From Isohypsibius dastychi (lineage: Eukaryota > Tardigrada > Eutardigrada > Parachela > Isohypsibiidae), in assembly GCA_034696485.1 (NCBI GenBank), contig JAQIWT010001534.1:1-10437 (forward strand): 10,437 nucleotides of DNA, given 5' to 3'. Below the pieces are notes generated by a model. That model was not told the origin of the DNA, made no database searches, and worked only from the letters and a program-made list of their open reading frames with translations. The position numbers and the translations under genes are program-made. The number at the start of each line of letters is the position of its first letter. Position 1 is the stretch's first letter. Positions 1 to 7,737 of this stretch are shown in pieces.

Positions 1-572
1 GGGAATCCATGAGATAATTAATAATTTCATAATTCATTAATATTTGCCCTGAAATACGGGTGGGCACTGCAGATTTTTTGCTAAGAAAATCGATTTTTCA
101 GCAGGTATATTTCGAGTTGATTTAAAATATTCATTTGAATAATAATAGTAATAATAATTGGAAACAATAAATTTCAGTCTATTTATATATTCTTATCTAA
201 CTTCAAAAATTATTTTTCTGCTAGGGAATTGATATCCTTTTTCGCAAAATCGCCATCAAGATAAATCCACCAAATTTCAAACTATTCCCATTTTACGCTG
301 GCATTTTTACATACGAACATCAGTAAAAATGCGCAAATATTTCAAAGCGTCCAGAAAAATAAGGGGAGAACAAATCGAAAAGTTCTATTGTGACAGCACA
401 AGGAATAATTGTTATTTCAAACAAAAATAACAAAGAAGGAAGACAAATAAAAATGTTTGTCGTATGACAAAGAAACGAAAATATGTGCCGTAGCAAGAAG
501 TAAAGGGAGATATTAGATAATATGAACCATAATGAAACTGAATCCAGAAAAGATGGGGGGACATTATATTTG
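1..572. other. AT-rich non-coding stretch
   Basis: I see no coding exon here. The stretch is AT-rich, with a short ATA/TAA-rich run near 137-160 and a perfect hairpin at 301-332 (listed separately). A 12-base string GCAGGTATATTT occurs at 102-113 and again at 621-632, each preceded by a T-run, which hints at two relics of one repeat, but the match is short. Likely intergenic. Confidence 0.5.
301..332. repeat. Perfect 10-bp stem hairpin
   Basis: GCATTTTTAC at 301-310 is the exact reverse complement of GTAAAAATGC at 323-332, with a 12-base loop between them. The flanking bases do not extend the stem. No matching long terminal repeats were seen around it. It may be chance in AT-rich DNA or a remnant of a small inverted-repeat element. 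Confidence 0.6.
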
Positions 573-592
573 GGAGAACCTCGAGGTTCTCC
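573..592. repeat. Perfect 20-bp palindrome
   Basis: GGAGAACCTCGAGGTTCTCC reads identically on both strands, with no loop. Its central ten bases ACCTCGAGGT recur at 606-615, 23 bases after the centre of the first copy. The flanks of the second copy differ (AAAAG before, TTTTTT after). Short ORFs run through it in two frames, but these translate the palindrome itself and have no protein-like features. Function unknown. Confidence 0.8.
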
Positions 593-916
593 TTATTATC
601 AAAAGACCTCGAGGTTTTTTGCAGGTATATTTAGTGCAAAAAAAGCTACTGTTTATTGTGTTTTTCGAATTAACGCGTTCATATCGTTTGCTTGTGAGTC
701 TGAATAAATTCTGAGTCTGTGCTAGGTCCAGGCCATGCGTGTAGGTCTGCTCCTGAAACTGAAGACTTATTAGTAACCCAAGCTCACAGTATGGTAAAAG
801 CAGCCCACCCTCGTACTTTCACGGCATCCGTGATAAGAACATTTTAATTCTATGAAAATTTACATCGAACGGGTTTTCACTCAAATTGTTTTCGGTCTTT
901 CGGACCAGTGGTCCTA
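593..916. other. Non-coding stretch, no gene seen
   Basis: This stretch holds the second ACCTCGAGGT core (606-615) and otherwise no recognisable exon, RNA gene or long repeat. GGACC-AGT-GGTCC at 902-914 is a small inverted repeat directly beside the MITE-like element that follows. Confidence 0.4.
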
Positions 917-1000
917 TACAGTAAAACCTACTAAGTGGACCACCCCTCCGTGCCTGGTTTACTGGTCCACCTACATAGGTGGTCCGTTTACTCAGGTTCC
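917..1000. mobile_element. Possible pogo/Tigger-like MITE remnant
   Basis: A TA dinucleotide (917-918) is followed by CAGTAAAACCTACTAAGTGG and then ACCACC, ending at 944. This is the form of pogo/Tigger-type Tc1-mariner ends (TA target, CAGT..AACCT..GGACCACC). The reverse complement of 978-998 reads AACCTGAGTAAACGGACCACC, pairing with 925-944 at about 17 of 21 aligned positions, so the ends form imperfect terminal inverted repeats. Inside, 964-985 is a hairpin (8 of 9 pairs, 4-base loop). The right end lacks the outer ACTG, so the element is truncated or decayed. No transposase is present. The family call is from remembered consensus forms, not a database match. Confidence 0.4.
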
Positions 1001-1564
1001 CCCTTGGCATCGACCCCTGATCTAAACGTTGGACCCCTAGTTGACCAATACGGCAAACCCCTTTTATTTTATACAAATTCATCCAAGGTCGGTTATCTCC
1101 AATTTGACGTTCAACTTCCCCACGACATATATTGGGATAACTGACCAGTTTTTTTTTTCTGAATTGTCTACTATTTAAACGAACCAGAACTCAGTTAAAC
1201 AACCAAACATCGTAGCGAGTGTTCATACTTCTTGAACGAACGCATAACGAGAATACGTCAACTTCTACCGTGTTCACGGCCCAAACCACTCAATATCCAT
1301 ATTTCATACAATTCTTCGATTTTTCATGACAATACATGCTCCTGCATCTCGATTTGATAACATCAAAGAAATTCAACCGTGGTGCTCTACCTAATTGTTT
1401 TTTAGATGATATTCCTGTCTCGCATTTCTTCCTCTACTTGATACCGGAGACGAGCGTTCGCGACTGGTTTCCTATTGAATCGAACCGTACACACATGATA
1501 TTATCGCCTCTTCATTTATGGATAGTTTGCGTCACCTTTGGGAATACTGTGTGTTGCAATCCAG
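1001..1564. other. No gene recognised
   Basis: A T-run lies at about 1150-1159. Open frames exist (for example 1336-1695 on +), but I recognise no domain in their translations. Probably intergenic, or decayed coding sequence leading into the exon-like stretch that follows. Confidence 0.35.
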
Positions 1565-1691
1565 GCATTAGTAAACGCTCCGAATGGCGAATTCATTTTG
1601 GCATTCGGTCGGTCCACTCTAAATATCGAATTGCATGCGGTGTCATTAAACAGAGAGCTCATGCTACTGCTGTCCCATCCAGTCACAGCGG
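1565..1691 (+). other. Orphan exon-like stretch, product unknown
   Basis: An acceptor-like TTGCAATCCAG ends at 1564 and a donor-like GTGAGC starts at 1692. The 127-base stretch between them is open and encodes about 42 residues beginning ALVNAPNGEFILAFGRSTLN, followed by an amphipathic, leucine-rich run. It looks more protein-like than the surrounding frames. I do not recognise the family, I could not find a partner exon on either side, and it contains no cysteine, so it is not an obvious piece of the downstream receptor's hormone-binding domain. It may be a real exon, a pseudogene fragment or chance. Confidence 0.22.
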
Positions 1692-1699
1692 GTGAGCAA

Positions 1700-2690
1700 G
1701 TTCAATTAAACATTAAAGGCTCGTTCATATTCCATTCATATTTCAACAGGCAGACCGCTAATGACTGTGTCAATGGTTGTCTCAAAATGTATTATTCAAG
1801 CCGAATTGTGCTTTCTTCTTGCACTGTAATGAATATCAGAGCCTTTGCATTTTTCGATGCTCATGTTCACCGACCAAATACTGAAGCTTGTCAGTTGTTA
1901 CTGTGGCTCGGATCAAATGCAGTTTTCACAACACCATGCCTCCGCTGAGGAGCTGGCTTCGTCAGAATAGGTAAAGAACCATAACTCTCTTCCCGATGTA
2001 TCGTTATATGAAAAGACAACTTCGTTGTGGTCTACTTATCGACCTTCAACTAACGGGACTTAAGGAGGTAATTGGATGAGCTGCTCGGTTGGTTTCTTTT
2101 CAATGAAGAATGGCACGCAAATTGCATTGACAGGAGTGGTGATATTACTGTAGTTACTTACAACAGTGGTAACTGAAGCGTAATTCACGCTAACGCAGTT
2201 CTATGCTGATTGGTGAAAGCGAAGTTACGGGGCAGGCTTCAATTCAGAATTTCGTCATTTCAAAGAGTTGCTCAAAGGCTCCTCTTTAAAATCAAACTGC
2301 ACGACTGGCTCACCGTCCTGAAATTGCGCCCCGCCAGTTTCATCACGATTACGGTTCAGTTCCAACTGTTGTCCAACTATTGACAACAATCATAAGAATG
2401 TCGTGTTTTCGGCATCAAGAGGTTCTTTGTCTCATCCAGTCGCTCGCGTTAGGCATGCGGAACTGTCGTATTTTGAATGAATGGATGATATTTGGATACC
2501 ACCGAACTTGAAAGCCAGAAGACTGTCTTAAATCACGTGCCAGACTGAATACAGTATGTTGTCTGGGAAGACGTCGACATCTGGTGTGGAAACTTCAGAT
2601 TATTGCTACTATTCATAGTTCTGCAATGACCGAGTCACTGCGAATTCTTGGAAATGGCGTACTGCATCTGCCGTAATCTGTCTGATGAGC
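1700..2690. other. No gene recognised upstream of the receptor
   Basis: This is where the 5' exons of the class B receptor should lie. I searched for the hormone-receptor domain pattern (W-D-G, then C-W-P, then spaced cysteines) in the + frames and did not find it; there is no TGYTGGCC codon string. A weak stretch near 2553-2590 reads W-E-D-V-D-I-W-C but fits the domain poorly. A small inverted repeat, AGTTAC at 2152-2157 with GTAACT at 2169-2174, is probably chance. Confidence 0.4.
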
Positions 2691-2692
2691 AG

Positions 2693-3853
2693 AATGGAAC
2701 ACATGGAATGGAACATATAACGCAGTTAATGAGGTATGGTTTCGAGTATTATGTACAAAATTAATCTCAAATGAACTTGCAGGATATTCTGATAGACGAC
2801 ACTTTGGAGCGGAACCTAGCGTGTCTCTATTACTTCTCAATTGCTTCGCTTTTACTAGCCTTGTTCATCTTCTCGTATTTCAAGCGTCTGAACTGCCCAG
2901 GAGTAAAAGTCCACAAGAACCTGAACATAGCATTACTAATCCACGCAATCGCGCGCATCGTATAAGGTTTCGGCATCAGAGACTTTCAAAACGAGTCCTG
3001 TGGAGATAAATTACGTTCATATTAAAATACCCCGCCGTTCCTCTGACAAGATTATTGCTACAGGTTGTGTTCCGCGTTTTCCTTATAGTTTATTTGTACA
3101 CCATCACATGTGTCTACAGCTGGATGTTCTGCGAAGCGTTGTACCTCCACTCCGTCCTCATTTGGCCATTTGCTCCACCCGAGACATTGTTGAAAATCTG
3201 CTATGTAATCGGATGGGCTGTCTCCATGATCTCACCTACGATTTACGCCATAATTCGAGCAATCAAGGATGCGGATTATTGTCATCACTGGATTGGGGAG
3301 TCTGACTTCAATCTGGTCATTGAAATCTACGTGTTCGTTGCACTTCTGGTTTGTTTCTACGCTCCACTCAGCCATCGCAATTCGCAACTATTATCAGAAA
3401 TTTATTTATTGCAGCTGAGTTTGGTCTTTGGTGGGAATATCTTACGTATTCTAACACAAAAGCTGCGCACCAGCACTGAGAGGGAACTTGTCAAAGCTGT
3501 GCGAACCGTTCGGGCTTTCCTCGTTCTGACGATCCTTATTGGTTTTCATGCGATCTTTTTAATTTTACTTGCGCCAAGTGAGAACGCGCATTTCACGCAC
3601 ACCGAGAGCTACAAGCTTGCATTTCGGCTTTTCGATGTCGTTTCCAATAGTCTGCAGGTACCATACTGTTTTCTGAGTAAACATTATCACCGTAGATGAC
3701 TTGATTGCATATGTTTTGAAGGGATTCCTGGTAGCACTAGTATTATGCTTTCTTAACCGCGGAGTGTGGAGTGCAATAAGGCACAGAAAGGATCAAATTG
3801 TAGATGACAAAGAGCTCGCCAAAAGCCGACTACGTCTGCTCCATCTGGCATGA
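2693..3853 (+). CDS. Secretin-family (class B) GPCR, TM1-TM7, possibly a pseudogene
   Basis: This encodes a seven-helix plasma-membrane receptor of the class B peptide-hormone type (calcitonin/CRF/PDF receptor relatives). Proposed exons: about 2693-2733 (WNGTYN, then NE); 2783-2959 or beyond, with TM1 and VHKNLNIALL of TM2; 3064-3348 with TM3 (WMFCEALYLH), TM4 (IGWAVSMISP), the loop-2 cysteine in DADYCHHW and half of TM5; 3415-3657 with the rest of TM5, KLRTSTERELVKAVR and TM6; 3722-3853 with TM7 (QGFLVALVLCFLN) and a short tail ending in TGA at 3851. Introns of 49, 66 and 64 nt join the outer exons in phase 0. The TM2-TM3 junction is faulty: TAA at 2963, then receptor-like GFGIRDFQNESC in the same frame, then TM3 in another frame. 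Upstream hormone-binding exons were not found. The family call is firm; the exact subfamily and whether the gene is intact are not. Confidence 0.72.
2734..2782 (+). other. Intron (49 nt) before the TM1 exon
   Basis: GTATGG donor at 2734, CTTGCAG acceptor ending at 2782, AT-rich between. It joins a frame reading WNGTYNAVNE to DILIDDTLERN in phase 0. The first part resembles the end of a hormone-binding domain (W, G, Y-x-x), but it is short, so this splice is less certain than the two further downstream. Confidence 0.5.
2960..3063 (+). other. Disputed TM2-TM3 junction: intron or gene break
   Basis: A GTATAAG donor at 2960 and GCTACAG acceptor ending at 3063 would remove the in-frame TAA (2963-2965) and keep frame. 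But that 104-nt intron also removes the end of TM2 and all of extracellular loop 1, leaving TM2 fused to TM3. The removed part reads GFGIRDFQNESC, which looks like a genuine loop ending in the conserved cysteine. An alternative 56-nt intron (GTCCTG at 2995, ACAAG ending at 3050) restores frame but leaves the TAA and loses the cysteine. Neither gives a normal receptor. Confidence 0.4.
3349..3414 (+). other. Intron (66 nt) inside TM5, in-frame and stop-free
   Basis: GTTTGT donor at 3349 and TTTATTGCAG acceptor ending at 3414. Removing it joins IEIYVFVALL to LSLVFGGNILRILTQKLR, which matches the usual class B TM5-to-loop-3 pattern. Because 66 is a multiple of three and the intron has no stop, the unspliced frame also stays open, adding 22 mostly polar residues in the middle of TM5. 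Confidence 0.8.
3658..3721 (+). other. Intron (64 nt) before the TM7 exon
   Basis: GTACCA donor at 3658 and TTTTGAAG acceptor ending at 3721. Splicing joins VVSNSLQ to GFLVALVLCFLN in phase 0, rebuilding the class B TM7 hallmark Q-G-F-x-V-A-x-x-x-C-F-L-N across the junction. Without splicing the frame ends at a TGA at 3697. Confidence 0.82.
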
Positions 3854-4453
3854 AAAAGCCTTTTCGAATGTACTTTTCCAGCTGTTTTGGTTAGTTGCTA
3901 TTAAAAAAAATGTCGATAAATCAAGCAAATTTTCAGATCCAGGAAAAAATGAACTCCGTACAACATCATATTTTCAAACATTCGGCATTATATCATATCC
4001 ACTGTTTTTGTTTGTAAACAGAAGACTCTTATTCCGTTACACAGCGGTTCAACATGCAAAATGTAACTGAGGAGGGTTACCAAGCGAAGTTAACTTACCA
4101 GATTATCAAGACAATTCCTACCGTTACGACATCAAAAAGCTTTTTTGCGTCCTGGGTGGGTCACAAACGGGAGAACGAAAAAACCTGCAGTTCTGCCCGC
4201 TTTGTAGGATGATACTGATGAATACCTGCCCGAGAAAACCGGTATTGAAATTGCAAGAGATTCTAAGAAAAGCAAAAGTGTCTGTTTTGGTGAATGGAAG
4301 AGGGGAAGTAGAGACATTGAACGGAAACTGACAACTGTAAACAATGTGGTGCTCTCAAGATAATGCTTCTCCATCAGAAAATACCACGTTTTGTCAGCCC
4401 AACAAGGACGGATGGTCATGACAGAGATGTCGCACGATACGATGTGTGAGAGA
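3854..4453. other. Region downstream of the receptor
   Basis: GTTAGT at 3890 with AAATTTTCAG ending at 3936 makes a well-formed 47-nt intron candidate, so the receptor transcript may continue with further exons, or a 3' UTR intron may be present. No frame after it gives a recognisable domain. From about 4130 a long minus-strand open frame (4132-4686) runs through the GAACGG repeat block and looks like translated repeat rather than a gene. Confidence 0.35.
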
Positions 4454-4845
4454 ACAACACCGTTCAGCTTGAACTGTGCTGAACGGAACGGAACGGATAT
4501 TCCGTTCCTCTCCAAACGTTTTTTTCCCGGAACATTCCGTTCCGTGCAGTTCCGTTTACACGGCAGAACGGTTCCGTTAAGTTCCGCTATGTATGACCAC
4601 TCAAAGAAACAGATTTTCTGCTCAATATTTTCTTTCAAAACGCGCGAAATTGTCAGTTTTCGATTATGTTGATTAGTGTTACTCAAATCCCATTCCGTTC
4701 GTTTTCGTTGAGTCCGCTTGAAGGCAAACTTGTTTTCCGTTCAATTCAGTTCACTTCCGTAATAAATACAAACCGTTCCGTTCAGTTCAGCTCTTGGAAA
4801 ATCTGGTGCCATCCAGCTTCGTTCAGAAAAATTGAACGGTGTTGT
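4454..4845. repeat. GAACGG/CCGTTC-rich inverted-repeat block
   Basis: ACAACACCGTTCA at 4454-4466 is the exact reverse complement of TGAACGGTGTTGT at 4833-4845. Between them, GAACGGAAC and TTCCGTTC strings recur many times, with a local hairpin GGAACGGA-TAT-TCCGTTCC at 4490-4508. Read inward from both ends, the arms share further GCTGAAC and GAACGG strings but with gaps, so this is an imperfect inverted repeat of about 390 bases. No target-site duplication was visible and no transposase is present. It may be a decayed non-autonomous element or an expanded simple motif. The open frames on both strands here (Glu-Arg-Asn-Gly rich on the minus strand) are translations of the repeat. Confidence 0.5.
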
Positions 4846-4880
4846 ACGATACATGTCGATACATGTATACATGTTGTATG
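4846..4880. repeat. ACATGT palindrome and short direct repeats
   Basis: GATACATGT is repeated at about 4848 and 4858, and ACATGTATACATGT (4861-4874) is a perfect 14-base palindrome. It sits immediately outside the right end of the inverted-repeat block. Confidence 0.6.
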
Positions 4881-4960
4881 TCTTCCCATCAAACCAGGTT
4901 ATCAGAGGAACAAAAGTGCGGAGTTCAGCACTGTGCGTCATCCTCACAAACCACTCTGGA

Positions 4961-5263
4961 CTGTTGAACTGCGGCTAACTGGGTTAGTACGGGTAACTGA
5001 TGAACAGAGGTGAACTACAGTGAACTGATGAACTGCAGGTATCGGGTAACTATAAGTAACGGGTGAACGTGAGTGAACTGGTGAACTGCGGGTAACTGGT
5101 GAACTACAGAGGAACTGCGGGTAACTGGTAAAAAGTGGTGAACTGTTGACCGCGGTTAACTGTTGGAAAACGGGTAACTGTGGTAGTGAATTACGTGTGG
5201 CCGGTGAACAGATATGAACTGTTGCGCAGGGATGGACTGGTGAACTGCGGGTAACTAGTGGGT
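4961..5263. repeat. Degenerate minisatellite, GTGAACTGCGGGTAACTG-like
   Basis: About 300 bases are made of interspersed GTGAACTG and GGGTAACTG strings with variable spacing. The 18-base string GGTGAACTGCGGGTAACT occurs exactly at 5080-5097 and 5239-5256, with many partial copies around and between. Unit length is irregular (about 8-20 bases), so this is an old, decayed tandem array. No frame is open across it, so it does not encode a repeat protein. Confidence 0.8.
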
Positions 5264-7640
5264 TTTCGACATCCTCTGTCCCGCTGACAATCTGTGAGTT
5301 CGTTCCGAACGTTATCTTCGAGGAAAACTCAGAGAGGACCGTGGAAGCCAGTCTCTAAAGGTCAGATCTAAAACCAATGAGGTCCTCCGAAAACCAACAT
5401 CATCAAAACGCAGTTACAGTTTCCGACATTTTTCCAGGATAATAAGGTAATAAGGTCATTTGGTTGGTTGCCGGTCGCTGGACGGTGTTCGAAGGTCACT
5501 TTGAACATACATACTGACTTCACATGAACCGCATCAGTCGGTTTCCAGCTCGATTGACATGCACGGAATTTCTTGCCTCCCTCTCATCCTCAGCGCGTTG
5601 AGCGGTATAAAACTGAATTCTTCGGACTGTTTGCGGAAGCGGGGTGAATTTCCAAAGGTATCGGGTCGTGGGAATTGAGGATACTTTGGAATTCACCAAA
5701 CCACCAGGATGATTGGGACCCAAGATCATCCTCGAACTAGTGACCTTATAAAGACGTTGACACGAGATCAGGATATTCTTGAATTCTGAGAGGATGTTTA
5801 CCAAAATGACGCCAGTAGTTGGGAGATTCAGATCAAAAATGGTTTATGGAATAGTATGCATGTGTAATACGTCAGAAATTTCTCCGTCTGAATCTCACAA
5901 AGTCAGCTGCCGGTCCCAGTGTAGGGTATCTGTTTGAACTGTTGTTGAAACACGTAGGAATAAATTAACGATCAAATCATATTGCTCGTGGAATTGTGTC
6001 ATCGAGTGGTCAGTTCTTTGCGATAATGAACTAATTCAACGCGTTCAAACGAATACTCGAGCTTTGCGGGAAACCTAGATCCACAAGAACTGTTTTTAAA
6101 GAGCATTACTTCATTCACTTTAAAGTAGAATAAACTCGCAAATCACATCGATTATAAACTGCCAGTGTAATTGAAATGTAGGGAATGAAACATGTTGCGG
6201 TCTGACTGAGTGCACTGAGACAATTTTTTTGACCGGAAGTGGTTTGGCTTTGGCTTTTATGAGAACCTTACCAGCATTGCGGAACACACGCTGCTTTTTT
6301 CATGTTTTTTTTCATGAGAGGCTTATGATAAAATTTCCGTTTAATAATAGACATGTAGAATGCAAGAAGAAGGGGGAGAGCTTTTCTTAGTATCGAGGAG
6401 TAAACGCCAAAAAACGAATATATTATGTGCAATCAAAGCAATCGGCGCACACGACGGATCTTGTCAGAGCGGAACAGGTAATGTTCGACTGATGGAACTT
6501 GCATAAACAAGAGCAGTTCCGACCAAGGTCAGGATCTATGAGTGCTTGGCGGAAATGGTGCAATGTTTCGTATAAGGTTTGTGAATCTACTTATTCTACG
6601 GAATTCGAGCTGAATTAGTTTTCGGTTAGTCTGTGAAGACTCTCATTACATAGTATGGAATTACTCATTTTCACGGATGATCCAAAACAACAACTACAAT
6701 AGCTTCAAAAGCTGGTCACCGTAAAAACAGCGCTGCCGCATTTTGAAAATAACAACACGTGGATTCGTGACGTCGATATCAATTTGTAGCCATCAAAGCG
6801 GGGATTCTAAAACAGAGATCTAACGTAGCAGAAAGCGAGAACTTTCACGAGATGCTACAAAGCAACAGGAACACGAACCCGAAGGTGTACGTACCTTGGC
6901 GGAACCTCAGCTATGGAAGAGGAGAAGCTGCTGAAAAACTGAGCCCGTAGGCATTAGAGGTGGAGACAAGCCACCCGCTCCGCTTCGCATCTCGACTCAC
7001 TTGCGAGTCGAATTTCTAAAAATGTCTGCAATGCGGTCGGTTAAGCTAAAAAGAAAACGTTTTTCGGTAATGACTGTCGCGTGCGTTGTGACTCCAAGAA
7101 TCACCACAACATCTTTGCATACAGCACCATTGGGACTTTTGGGTTCGAAGAGGCCGGGAAAGTTCCGAATGAACGAACTCCTGATTAAGTGCTGCATGGT
7201 CAATTACTGTATACCATCGTACGCCGAATTGTAAACATCTTTGAAATACGTGGCAGCGTCAACGAAAATAAATCCTGTCATGCCACAATCATCAGTAAAC
7301 TAACCTGAACATGTTGGTCGAGATGGATTTCTCGGTTTTTTGCCTCATCGCTTAATGGTGTGCTACAAATTTTCAATCACGAAAATCATTGAATACTGGT
7401 TTTATAGCTGTCAGAACGTCGCTTCGTGAAAAGTCAACAGCGAATATGTTGAAACCTAAAACCGAAAAATGCAAACTTGAACGAGCAAAAAATACTGAGC
7501 CAACTTACTTCGAGTTTCACTGAGTATCAGCCACAACGTCACCACTCAAAATTTTGTGCTTCAAGAGCTTCAAGACCAATTTTGCAGCGACCTGTTGATT
7601 TCCACTAGACGCCTCGGGGAAATTCACATCACTCTGTGCG
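5264..7640. other. 2.4 kb without a supported gene
   Basis: I see no protein domain here. A minus-strand open frame at 5520-5804 (94 codons) is the longest; its translation is not recognised and may be a fragment of a dispersed repeat. Two open frames overlap on opposite strands at about 6997-7234 without recognisable domains. TCGACTC at 6992-6998 pairs with GAGTCGA at 7005-7011 as a 7-bp hairpin with a 6-base loop. No tRNA-like cloverleaf was found. Confidence 0.4.
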
Positions 7641-7645
7641 TCTCG

Positions 7646-7652
7646 TATAAAA
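7646..7652 (+). promoter_or_regulatory. TATA-like box of the thaumatin-like gene
   Basis: TATAAAA lies 92 bases before the start codon and about 30 bases before a plausible start site near 7676. Position and sequence fit a core promoter, but no other promoter element confirms it. Confidence 0.4.
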
Positions 7653-7702
7653 TCGAAGTTTAGTGTCCGTTTTGCACCAGTCTCCAAACGAATGGTGCTT
7701 TG

Positions 7703-7714
7703 TCTTTTTTTCAG
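7703..7714 (+). promoter_or_regulatory. 3' splice acceptor upstream of the thaumatin start (trans-splice candidate)
   Basis: TCTTTTTTTCAG ends at 7714, 23 bases before the ATG at 7738, and matches the nematode 3' splice consensus. No coding exon is evident upstream, so spliced-leader trans-splicing is a reasonable reading; a cis-spliced 5' UTR intron is the alternative. Use of the site would remove an out-of-frame ATG at 7692. Confidence 0.5.
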
Positions 7715-7737
7715 TTATCTACTGATATACCTTGGCA

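Noticed and set aside
1336-1695. 119-codon open frame on the + strand
   Set aside because: No recognised domain, and it overlaps the more exon-like frame at 1565-1691; kept only as part of an unassigned region.
4208-4240. CTGATGA followed by GAGAAAAC, resembling a hammerhead ribozyme core
   Set aside because: The bases between CTGATGA and GAAA do not form stem II, and flanking stems I and III are not evident. Other CTGATGA copies in the minisatellite and at 2683 lack GAAA.
4132-4686. 184-codon open frame on the minus strand, rich in Glu-Arg-Asn-Gly
   Set aside because: Its central part translates the GAACGG repeat block, and an overlapping + strand frame is open for the same reason. No domain or signal peptide.
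5520-5804. 94-codon open frame on the minus strand
   Set aside because: No recognisable domain, no signal peptide and no splice partners; could be a repeat fragment, but not supported as a gene.
2958-6575. TCGTATAAGGTTT shared between about 2958 and 6563
   Set aside because: Only 13 bases and no similarity in the flanks; likely chance.
6997-7234. Overlapping open frames on both strands, one with a valine-rich stretch
   Set aside because: Neither resembles a known family; lengths of 68 and 77 codons are expected by chance in 10 kb.
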